Of a DNA stretch of 24,670 nt, positions 14,990 to 21,249 are shown one piece after another. The stretch is from Dehalococcoidales bacterium (GTDB lineage Bacteria; Chloroflexota; Dehalococcoidia; Dehalococcoidales; UBA2162). A model generated the notes under the pieces. It was not told the DNA's origin. It did not search any database and saw only the letters and a program-made list of their open reading frames with translations. Positions within the stretch are counted from its first letter, which is position 1. Each line of letters begins with the position of its first letter. A program made the translations under genes and the position numbers. The stretch is from NCBI GenBank assembly GCA_016844285.1, contig JAENIS010000010.1, forward strand, positions 1 to 24,670. Reading direction: 5' to 3'.

Positions 14990-15889
14990 CTAAGCCACCG
15001 GTATTCCAGACACGGCTAACCTGAGACGGTAGACGCTGCTACGTGCGGTGATATAGAGTGTTTTCCAGTCCGAGTCACCCCAGGCAAGGTTCGCCGGTAT
15101 TTCGGGCAGGACGATGCGCCCCAAGCATTTCCCACCGGGGTCGCTAACCCAAATTCCGCCGGGACCGGTGCAATATAAATTACCTTGCCGGTCAATTTTC
15201 ATACCATCGGGCACGCCCTCCTCCGGCGACGTTATGTCCAGAAATATCCTTCCATTACTCAGGTTCCCGTCCCGGTCAACGTCAAAGGCTCGAATATGAT
15301 TTCGTGTCGAATCGTCGATGTAGAGTACGGTCTCGTCCGGTGAGAAGGCAAGACCATTAGGCCGGTCAAAATCATCTGCCAACAACACCAGCTTGCCATC
15401 AGGTTTGATACAGTAGACGCCATTAAAGGGTACCTCCTTCACGGCATTGTGGTTTTCCAATCCGTAAGGCGGGTCGGTAAAATAGATGCTACCATCAGAC
15501 CTGACCACCACATCATTGGGACTGTTGAGCCGTTGCCCCTGATATCGCTCAGCAAGTACGGAGACAGAATCATCCGTTTCGGTACGGGTGACGCGGCGGT
15601 TGCTGTGCTCACAGGCAATAAGCCGTCCGCTTCTATCCCGTGTCAGACCATTTGAGTTACCACTTGGGGTACGAAAAATCGTTACCTCGGGCCCGTGACT
15701 GCTCATACGCCAGAGATGGATACGATTCTGCGGTATATCGCTGAAGAGAAGATAATCCCGGCACCACACGGGACCTTCGGTAAAGCCGAAGCCGGTGGCA
15801 ACCTGCTCTAGCTTCAGGTCTTCAGGCACAAGCTGCCAGATATTACGGTCACGCACTTCAACTTTTATATCCACTTTTTTTATATCCAC
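14990..15889 (-). CDS. SMP-30/gluconolactonase-like six-bladed beta-propeller
   Basis: The 299-residue protein has the SMP-30/gluconolactonase fold. Divalent-metal ligands fit the family: Glu38 (GFTEGPVW), Asn178 (FDRPNGLAFSPDE) and Asp228 (EGVPDGMKID); NSPNDVVV (122-129) and YFTDPPYGL are also typical. Members hydrolyse lactones or related esters; substrate unknown. No signal peptide, so cytoplasmic. The GTG at 15889 is chosen over the open frame reaching 15949 because AGGAGG (15897-15902) lies 7 nt before it and a strong promoter (15921-15949) would put the upstream codons before the transcript. The first residues are a tandem repeat, VDIKK-VDIKV, from two GTGGATATAAAA units, so a second GTG five codons in is an alternative start. 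It is the first gene of the operon with VOC and ThDP genes. Confidence 0.9.
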   Translation of the reverse strand: MDIKKVDIKVEVRDRNIWQLVPEDLKLEQVATGFGFTEGPVWCRDYLLFSDIPQNRIHLWRMSSHGPEVTIFRTPSGNSNGLTRDRSGRLIACEHSNRRVTRTETDDSVSVLAERYQGQRLNSPNDVVVRSDGSIYFTDPPYGLENHNAVKEVPFNGVYCIKPDGKLVLLADDFDRPNGLAFSPDETVLYIDDSTRNHIRAFDVDRDGNLSNGRIFLDITSPEEGVPDGMKIDRQGNLYCTGPGGIWVSDPGGKCLGRIVLPEIPANLAWGDSDWKTLYITARSSVYRLRLAVSGIPVA

Positions 15890-15920
15890 GGTAACACCTC
15901 CTTCGTCGTCTACTATGGCT

Positions 15921-15949
15921 ATCTTATGTCTCTGACCGACGGCTGTCAA
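15921..15949 (-). promoter_or_regulatory. Promoter of the SMP-30/VOC/ThDP operon
   Basis: On the minus strand: perfect TTGACA (15944-15949), 17 nt, TAAGAT (15921-15926). The start near 15914 gives a ~25-nt leader with AGGAGG. Confidence 0.6.
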
Positions 15950-16011
15950 GACCTCCAGGGAGTTGGTTTTATTCTGGTACTATTCGGTTCTGCTTGGTGC
16001 TGTGAAATAAT

Positions 16012-16111
16012 TGTCATTGCGGGGAGCGCAGCGACGTGGCAATCTGGGCGGGCAAAGCCCTCCACCCGGATTGCTTCGCCTCCGCCTTTGGTGGATGGTC
16101 TCGCAATGACA
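16012..16111. repeat. TGTCATTGCGGGGAGCG-type palindromic dispersed repeat
   Basis: The left end TGTCATTGCGGGGAGCGCAGCGACGTGGCAATCT and the right end GGATTGCTTCGCCTCCGCC...TCTCGCAATGACA are imperfect inverted copies around GGGCGGGCAAAGCCCTCC. It is the same family as 8513-8598, and 464-503 matches its left half. It lies between divergent operons. Confidence 0.8.
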
Positions 16112-16149
16112 GGCCAACCAAATGCGCACCGAACCCTTATGCTGATGTT

Positions 16150-16178
16150 TTGCCAACTGCCCTCTACCATGAGATAAT
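16150..16178 (+). promoter_or_regulatory. Promoter of the multi-pass membrane protein gene
   Basis: TTGCCA (16150-16155), 17 nt, GATAAT (16173-16178); both match consensus at 5 of 6. The predicted start near 16185 is only about 3 nt before the ATG at 16188, so the transcript may be leaderless. Confidence 0.6.
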
Positions 16179-16187
16179 CTTGGAGAC

Positions 16188-17393
16188 ATGGTTAAAAATG
16201 GTCTTGCCCGAGCGTTGGACAACATCCTGGGATTGCTGCCCCCCCGGCCCGTGTTCGTGGGTAGTGTCTACGCAGAGGCCCTGCTTGAAGATTTCTTCGT
16301 GTCCGCCGTGGCCTCGGTACTGGCGATACGCTTTTACCTTCACGTCACTGGCTTTCCTCAGCTTGGGTTCGGCACATTGCACATCGCCCATATGCTGTGG
16401 GGCGGACTTCTCATGCTCATTGCTCTGGTCATACTATTGGCTTTCCTGGACAATAGGGCTAAAGTAATTGCGTCAGTGCTGGGCGGAATCGGTTTCGGGG
16501 CATTTATCGACGAGCTGGGTAAATTCATCACCCGGGATAACGACTACTTCTTCGAACCGACGGTCACCCTGCTCTATGTCATCTTCGTCCTCATCTTCTT
16601 CGCCATACGGGCGGTCGGTAGGCACCAGTCCCTCTCCAGTACAGAGCGTCTGGCGAACGCATTCGATATCGCCAGGCAAGGGAGTCTGGTCGGACTGGAC
16701 CCGGAAGAGCAGGCTAACGCTCTAAAGCTACTGGAGAGCTGCGAGGCCAGCCCATTACGCGATAATCTTGGTACAATCCTGCACAACATGCCAGTTGTGC
16801 CCTCACGACCATCCCGGCCCCTGGCCAGATTCCACACGGTGCTGGATAGGTTCTATGAATGGGCGGTATCCAGGTGGTGGTTCGGCCCCATTGTGGTTAC
16901 TTTCTTCGCCTTTACCGCGGTTACGTCGGTATCTGCCGTGGTCGCCGTCGTTGCGTGGTCATTGGGACTGGTACTGTGGGTAGCGGCGGGTGTTATCATA
17001 ATGGTCGCACTGGTCTGGTCACGCCAGTCCAAGGTACGGTATCTCAACCTCGTCAGTCCGGTGAGCATCGTTATCGTCTCAATCCTGATAAGCTGGACGA
17101 TAGTGGGCAACCTCAAGGGGATGCCTCTTTCAATTATCGACTGGGCTCAGTTTGTCTTTCCCGGTATATCGGGGGTGCTGATTACGATGGGGATATTGAC
17201 ACTTCCCCGCTCCCGCCTGCAAGCATATCTCATGTTCCGGTGGGCGATACTGGTTTCAATTTTCTTCACGCAAGTCCTGTCCTTTTACGAGCAACAGCTC
17301 CTCGCACTACTGGGACTTGTTCTGAACATCCTGATACTTATCTCGCTGCGCTATATGATTACACACGAGGATATCAAGGGAAAAAGCCAGTAG
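16188..17393 (+). CDS. Multi-pass membrane protein of unknown function
   Basis: The 401-residue inner-membrane protein has about ten predicted helices (roughly 33-50, 66-86, 93-107, 122-142, 233-253, 255-277, 290-306, 320-338, 347-363, 370-388). A hydrophilic cytoplasmic-like segment lies at about 145-228. A striking charged motif, FIDELGKFITRDNDYFFEP (106-124), sits between helices 3 and 4 and looks like the conserved core of the family; I recall similar proteins in Actinobacteria and Chloroflexi but know no function. HxxH (HIAH, 65-68) in helix 2 with the Asp/Glu motif could form a metal or substrate site; this is speculation. The start is the ATG at 16188, with GGAG only 2 nt upstream and a promoter whose start point almost coincides. 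It is monocistronic. Confidence 0.85.
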   Translation: MVKNGLARALDNILGLLPPRPVFVGSVYAEALLEDFFVSAVASVLAIRFYLHVTGFPQLGFGTLHIAHMLWGGLLMLIALVILLAFLDNRAKVIASVLGGIGFGAFIDELGKFITRDNDYFFEPTVTLLYVIFVLIFFAIRAVGRHQSLSSTERLANAFDIARQGSLVGLDPEEQANALKLLESCEASPLRDNLGTILHNMPVVPSRPSRPLARFHTVLDRFYEWAVSRWWFGPIVVTFFAFTAVTSVSAVVAVVAWSLGLVLWVAAGVIIMVALVWSRQSKVRYLNLVSPVSIVIVSILISWTIVGNLKGMPLSIIDWAQFVFPGISGVLITMGILTLPRSRLQAYLMFRWAILVSIFFTQVLSFYEQQLLALLGLVLNILILISLRYMITHEDIKGKSQ

Positions 17394-17472
17394 GGCTTGG
17401 CCTGGTCGGTTGCAAGCGTCTGGTCGAAGCCCAGGGAGGCTGGATTAAGCTGACCTCAAGGGGAAGAGATTT

Positions 17473-17499
17473 AAGAGAGGGGGCGTAGCCCCCTCTCTT
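17473..17499. terminator. Bidirectional terminator-like hairpin (two-hairpin repeat, hairpin 2)
   Basis: A perfect 12-bp stem (AAGAGAGGGGGC / GCCCCCTCTCTT) with a 3-nt loop lies between two convergent genes and touches the methyltransferase stop codon. The preceding GGGGAAGAGATTT also precedes the hairpin at 22697-22738, so both belong to the same repeat family. T tracts are weak on both sides. Confidence 0.6.
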
Positions 17500-18102
17500 C
17501 TACTTAACTCCCCCTTCCCATTTCTCAGCCCAAGCCAAATAGGTGCTGGTTTCATCACGCACATCAATCTGCCCAAACCCTGCCGATGAAAGCAGATGAC
17601 ACATCTCTTCTTTGTCAGGAATAAGGTCATTGGATAGTTCCGGGACATGTTGATGCATTTCGTTGATGGCAGCTCTACTGGAAGTATGGCAAATGAACAG
17701 CTTGCCACCCTTTCTTAATACCCGGCTGATTTCCTTAAGAGCTTGAGGTTTGTCTCGAAAGTGAGGAAAGCTGGAATAGCAAACAACAACGTCAAAAACT
17801 TCATCGGCAAACTGGGTATGGGATATGTTGCTGCAAACATACTCGATATTACCCTTGAAATTTTTTGCCCGGGCTTTCTCCAACATCTTCTCGGCAGAGT
17901 CCAGGCAAACCAATTTACCCTGGTTACCAACTTTCTCAAGAAGAAAAGGAATAAGTATTCCAGTTCCCGTGCCAACATCCAGTACTCTAGAACCAGGTTG
18001 AATATCCAGACGTTTGGCCATGCTCTCAAGCTTGTTCAAATTCTTTTCGGTAATCTTCTCATCCCACATATCGGCTTTGCGGTTAAAATAAGACTGAGTC
18101 AT
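17500..18102 (-). CDS. Class I SAM-dependent methyltransferase
   Basis: The 200-residue protein has a single Rossmann methyltransferase domain. Motif I VLDVGTGTGILIPFLLEKVG (about 40-59) is followed by VCLDSAEKML (acidic end of beta-2), then VFDVVVCYSSFPHF (motif IV region) and ALKEISRVLRKGGKLFICH (post-motif). It resembles UbiE/Methyltransf_11 proteins, and the acceptor is unknown. The open frame runs 52 codons further up inside the permease gene; I place the start at the ATG at 18102 because CAGGAG lies 8 nt upstream and it overlaps the permease stop as ATGA (18099-18102). That tight coupling makes it the last gene of the metal-transport operon, implying a role linked to metal supply, perhaps in a metal-dependent or metal-sparing pathway; this is an inference. 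Confidence 0.9.
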   Translation of the reverse strand: MTQSYFNRKADMWDEKITEKNLNKLESMAKRLDIQPGSRVLDVGTGTGILIPFLLEKVGNQGKLVCLDSAEKMLEKARAKNFKGNIEYVCSNISHTQFADEVFDVVVCYSSFPHFRDKPQALKEISRVLRKGGKLFICHTSSRAAINEMHQHVPELSNDLIPDKEEMCHLLSSAGFGQIDVRDETSTYLAWAEKWEGGVK

Positions 18103-18947
18103 GGTTTTATCTCCTGAGTTGTTCTTTGTCTCCAGCCCCTCATTTTTCTTTTCGGCGAGAAAATAGCTGCCAGCATGAAGATGAGAGAGGAAACTATCAC
18201 GATGGTGGCACCACTGGGTATGTTCAAAACATAGGAGAAAAAGAGACCAATCCAGCATGAAAGAACGCCAAAACCCGCTGAGATTAAGAACATCCGCTTC
18301 ATACTGTAGGTCAACTGGTAGGCAGCCGCCGCCGGATTCAAGATTAAACTAAAGATGAGCAGCCCGCCAATGGAACGAAGCGTAACCGTGATGGTAGCCC
18401 CGGTCAAGAAAATAATGCTATACAGCACTAGCGTGGCAGGTATCCCAACCGCGAGAGCGATATTGCGGTTGAATATCGTTGCCTGAATTTCCTTACCGAA
18501 GACGATGACCATCCCAACAACCACGAATGCTACTATCCCTAGTAGCAGAATATCGCCCCGGCTGATGGTAAGGATGCTGCCCCAGAGCAAATCCAATGCC
18601 GCCGACCTCGTATTGGGAATTATCCCGATAAATAGAAAAGCAAGCCCCAACATCAACGAAAAGACCACACCGAGAGACGTCTCCGGACTCAATTGCCCTC
18701 GATCTGCCAGAGGACCAATGACGGCAGCCGCACCGAGGCAAAAAACGAAGGCACCGATGAGCGGGTCAAACCCCAACCATAGACCAAGCAGCGCACCGGC
18801 AAAGGCGGCGTGTGACATTGCTACCCCGATGAAAGGCATGTGCAGGAGCACCACAAAAACGCCAATGGTACTACAGGCAATACCGCCTAAAAAGGTGGCG
18901 ATAATGGCATTCTGCATAAATTGGTAGCTGAAAATTGATAAATCCAC
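18099..18947 (-). CDS. Metal ABC transporter permease (ZnuB/MntB family)
   Basis: The 282-residue membrane protein belongs to the ABC-3 permease family for Zn, Mn or Fe uptake. Several hydrophobic helices and the conserved IGVAMSHAAFAGALLGLWLG are visible, together with SPETSLGVVFSLMLGLAFLFIG and the later LLIFSLILNPAAAAYQL region. The GTG start at 18947 (GGGAG 7 nt upstream) begins 1 nt after the ATPase stop; the frame opens 16 codons earlier inside the ATPase gene. It forms the transmembrane channel with the ATPase encoded just upstream and overlaps the methyltransferase start by 4 bp. The metal cannot be told from the sequence. Confidence 0.93.
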   Translation of the reverse strand: MDLSIFSYQFMQNAIIATFLGGIACSTIGVFVVLLHMPFIGVAMSHAAFAGALLGLWLGFDPLIGAFVFCLGAAAVIGPLADRGQLSPETSLGVVFSLMLGLAFLFIGIIPNTRSAALDLLWGSILTISRGDILLLGIVAFVVVGMVIVFGKEIQATIFNRNIALAVGIPATLVLYSIIFLTGATITVTLRSIGGLLIFSLILNPAAAAYQLTYSMKRMFLISAGFGVLSCWIGLFFSYVLNIPSGATIVIVSSLIFMLAAIFSPKRKMRGWRQRTTQEIKP

Positions 18948-18948
18948 G

Positions 18949-19731
18949 CTAATGCTCCCTCTGGTGAATATGGGGGCGTCGTTCCTCCACCACATGGGCG
19001 GGCAAATTGTAGAGACTGCTGAGACTTTCCGTGGAGATTATCTTATCCGGGGCGCCATCACCAACAATCAGCCCGTCTTTTACCAATACCACACGGTCGC
19101 AGGTGTGAGGTAAAGCATCCAGGTCATGGGTGACAAAGAGTGTGGTCAGATGTCGTTCATAGTGGATACGCGTGACCAGCTCCAGTATCTCAGTCTGTGC
19201 TTTCCAGTCTAATGAAGCGGTCGGCTCATCCAGCAAGAAAATGCTCGGTTCCTGTGCCAGACAACGAGCGATAGCGACACGCTGTCGCTCGCCTCCGGAT
19301 AGATGCCCGATAGGGCGCTTGGCAAGGTGTGTCATGCCGACCAGTTCCAGGGCTTCGTCCACCAGCATCCAATCGTGCTTCGTGGGGCTATGGAGGAGAC
19401 CCAGCAGGCCGTAACGACCAATCATTACTACCTCACGAACCGAGATGGGCATGCGCCGGTCAATCGTTTCCGCCTGGGCAACATAGCCCACCTGTTTTCT
19501 CAAATGGTGCCGTCCCCTGGCATTCATCGGTCTTCCCAGAACCTGGACGCGTCCTTGCACCAGATGAGCGAGTCCATTAATAACGGTAAGCAAAGTGGTT
19601 TTACCGGCGCCGTTTGGTCCGATGATAGCGACAAATTCGCTGTGCAAAACTGTCAGCGACACGCCACGAAGAGCAACACTCTCGCGATATGAGACCACCG
19701 CATTCTCAATCAGGATAGCTAAGTCTGACAT
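18949..19731 (-). CDS. Metal ABC transporter ATP-binding protein (ZnuC family)
   Basis: The 260-residue ATPase powers the metal importer. It has Walker A GPNGAGKT (38-45), Q-loop Gln86, ABC signature LSGGERQRVAIARCLA (144-159), Walker B IFLLDEP (164-170) and switch His202 in FVTHDLD. The C-terminal tail is His-rich (HVVEERRPHIHQREH), as in several Zn/Mn transporter ATPases. I prefer the ATG at 19731, preceded by GGGTGA at 8 nt; a GTG at 19743 in the same frame has no ribosome-binding site. It lies 20 nt after the binding-protein gene and 1 nt before the permease start. Confidence 0.95.
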   Translation of the reverse strand: MSDLAILIENAVVSYRESVALRGVSLTVLHSEFVAIIGPNGAGKTTLLTVINGLAHLVQGRVQVLGRPMNARGRHHLRKQVGYVAQAETIDRRMPISVREVVMIGRYGLLGLLHSPTKHDWMLVDEALELVGMTHLAKRPIGHLSGGERQRVAIARCLAQEPSIFLLDEPTASLDWKAQTEILELVTRIHYERHLTTLFVTHDLDALPHTCDRVVLVKDGLIVGDGAPDKIISTESLSSLYNLPAHVVEERRPHIHQREH

Positions 19732-19751
19732 GAAATCGGTCACCCGTGTAT

Positions 19752-20597
19752 TTAATTGGTTAAGGCATTCAGAAGGATATCAACATTATGGTCAATCGCT
19801 TTTTCCCAGGTTTCGGTATTATCGAAACCACCGGGGAAGTTGGACAGATTCAGATTTTTCGCCCCCAGTTCCTGAGCGATAGCTTTACCCGCATCCTGAC
19901 CATCCTGGAGATTGTTAATAACAAGGATTACTTTTTCGGCTTTGCCCTTGTCAATCAAATCCTTCACTGTTTGAGGCGTCAGAGCTTGCGGACTGGCGAA
20001 TGTAGCGACCACATTAAAGCCGGCCCACTGCAAGAAGTCGGCTTGACGGGCAGAGGCAATCACCTTCACCGCGGCAACATTAGCCTTGGTCAGCCTGGCT
20101 TTGATATCAGTCTCTTTCCCTTGTATCTTTTTCTTATATGCTTCAGCCGACTTTTGATAAGAAGCAGCGTTTTTGCTGTCTGTCTCGCTCAGGACACCCA
20201 TCACCTTATCCGTTGCCGCCAGTTGGACGGATGGAATCATCCAGTTACCATTAACGTTAGCTTTTACTACGGTCATCTTAGGATTGTTGGCGGAAGCGAT
20301 GAGCTTATCGGCATAGCCCTCACCCGGCCAACCATGCAAGAGGAATAGGCTGGCGCTGGAAAGCTTTTGAATATCGCCAGGTTTGACATCGAAGTTACCC
20401 GGATGCTGGTTCGGGGGGACCAGGTTCATCACATCTACCCGCTCACCGCCAACCTGTTTCACAATATGTTCCATAAGCGATGTGCTGGTGACTACACTGA
20501 GTCTAGCAGTATTGCCGGATGAGCAACCACCAAGTAGCAGGCTAATAGTGAGACCGAGGAGCAAGAAAGCAGCGAGGATAACACGTATCCTTTTCAA
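19752..20597 (-). CDS. ZnuA-like metal-binding lipoprotein with atypical ligands
   Basis: The 281-residue ABC transporter binding protein has a lipoprotein signal peptide: basic MKRIR, hydrophobic 7-22, lipobox LLGGC with Cys25. Its fold is of the ZnuA/TroA (cluster A-I) type, with PPNQHPGNFDVKPGDIQKL (61-79), LFLLHGW (84-90), NWMIP (118-122) and FNVVATFASPQALTPQTVKDLI. Metal-site residues deviate: the usual DPHxWxxP/HxWLDP histidine is Asn118, the usual first His before F/Y-E is displaced (HPGNFD), the third region ASARQADFLQW lacks the expected histidine, and there is no His-rich loop. It may bind a different metal or a complex. The TTG start follows AAGGAGG at about 10 nt. It is the first structural gene of the transport operon, below the Fur-family regulator. 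Confidence 0.88.
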   Translation of the reverse strand: MKRIRVILAAFLLLGLTISLLLGGCSSGNTARLSVVTSTSLMEHIVKQVGGERVDVMNLVPPNQHPGNFDVKPGDIQKLSSASLFLLHGWPGEGYADKLIASANNPKMTVVKANVNGNWMIPSVQLAATDKVMGVLSETDSKNAASYQKSAEAYKKKIQGKETDIKARLTKANVAAVKVIASARQADFLQWAGFNVVATFASPQALTPQTVKDLIDKGKAEKVILVINNLQDGQDAGKAIAQELGAKNLNLSNFPGGFDNTETWEKAIDHNVDILLNALTN

Positions 20598-20686
20598 AAT
20601 AGTGAAACCTCCTTGAACTTATTAAGTAATCTCATCATTGATGATATTAGAGAATCTGTTCCTCTTCTTTATGATACATCGAACTC

Positions 20687-20715
20687 TAAATAGCGTCGCT
20701 ATTCCATCCCGTCAA
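20687..20715 (-). promoter_or_regulatory. Candidate promoter of the metal-transport operon
   Basis: On the minus strand: TTGACG (20710-20715), 17 nt, TATTTA (20687-20692). The -35 box is good and the -10 box is poor. An alternative -10, TATATT (20730-20735), lies inside the operator region with a weak -35 (CTGCAA). Both are computed by eye only. Confidence 0.35.
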
Positions 20716-20723
20716 CGAGGACT

Positions 20724-20755
20724 AGTTGCAATATAATGTATTAGCAACTGGTTGC
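20724..20755. promoter_or_regulatory. Candidate Fur-family operator (dyads) upstream of the transporter
   Basis: Three GTTGC/GCAAC half-sites: AGTTGC (20724-20729), GCAACT (20744-20749) and GTTGC (20751-20755). The last two form the perfect dyad GCAAC-TG-GTTGC (20744-20755), and the first two form AGTTGC-N14-GCAACT. The block GCAACTGGTTGCA closely matches GCACCTGGTTGCA near the regulator's own start (21204-21221). Confidence 0.5.
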
Positions 20756-20782
20756 AGCTATAAGGTAAAAAATATATATTTC

Positions 20783-21199
20783 TTATTTGTTCTTACTCTT
20801 ACAGTCTCCACAAAGTCCATTCATCACGATATGCTTGAAATCAACACGAAAGGCATAATTCTTTAAGAGAGTATTTGCTACCGACTTGAAAACATCTTCG
20901 TCACACTCAATAATTTTGCCACATTGGCGGCATATCAGGTGATGGTGATGCCCCTCTTCAGCGTGATGGTAAATAGCATGATGGCCGGATTCACTCTTGA
21001 ACACACATCCAGCCCGCTCCAGGATATCAAGGGTACGGTAAATGGTAGACTTATTTACTTCCGGCATCTTGATTTGGACATGCTTGATGATGTCTTCACC
21101 GGTGAGATGTGAATGGGCATCATGAATGGTATCAATTATCAGCCTTCTCTGGGGAGTCAGCTTGAGCCCTTTTTTCTTCAATACTTCCAAGCAACTCAT
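20783..21199 (-). CDS. Fur-family metal-responsive transcriptional regulator
   Basis: The 138-residue protein is a Fur/Zur/PerR-type repressor. The winged-helix DNA-binding domain (about 4-70) has LTPQRRLIID and STIYRTLDILERAGCV. The dimerisation and metal domain has HHAIYHHAEEGHHHHLICRQCGK with Cys90 and Cys93, and the C-terminal CGDC pair Cys130, Cys133, giving the structural CxxC zinc site, plus a run of four histidines (84-87). Which metal it senses (Zn, Fe, Mn) is not readable. The ATG at 21199 has AGGTG 8 nt upstream; a TTG 7 codons earlier in the same frame lacks one. It sits upstream of the transporter genes on the same strand, with dyads at its own promoter and before the transporter, suggesting autoregulation and repression of metal uptake. 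Confidence 0.95.
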   Translation of the reverse strand: MSCLEVLKKKGLKLTPQRRLIIDTIHDAHSHLTGEDIIKHVQIKMPEVNKSTIYRTLDILERAGCVFKSESGHHAIYHHAEEGHHHHLICRQCGKIIECDEDVFKSVANTLLKNYAFRVDFKHIVMNGLCGDCKSKNK

Positions 21200-21203
21200 C
21201 GCT

Positions 21204-21221
21204 ATTGCACCTGGTTGCAAT
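21204..21221. promoter_or_regulatory. Candidate autoregulatory operator of the Fur-family gene
   Basis: A perfect dyad ATTGCA-N6-TGCAAT lies directly after the -10 box (21222-21227) and before the ribosome-binding site. Binding here would block transcription. It shares GCACCTGGTTGCA with the dyad upstream of the transporter operon. Confidence 0.55.
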
Positions 21222-21249
21222 GATATAACATCTTTACGGGACGTGTCAA
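21222..21249 (-). promoter_or_regulatory. Promoter of the Fur-family regulator gene
   Basis: On the minus strand: perfect TTGACA (21244-21249), 16 nt, TATATC (21222-21227). The -35 box overlaps the stop codon of the MFS gene. The start near 21215 falls inside the dyad at 21204-21221. Confidence 0.6.

Noticed and set aside
16859..17488. 209-codon plus-strand open frame
   Set aside because: Out-of-frame overlap with the membrane protein gene at 16188-17393, whose hydrophobic pattern is clear.
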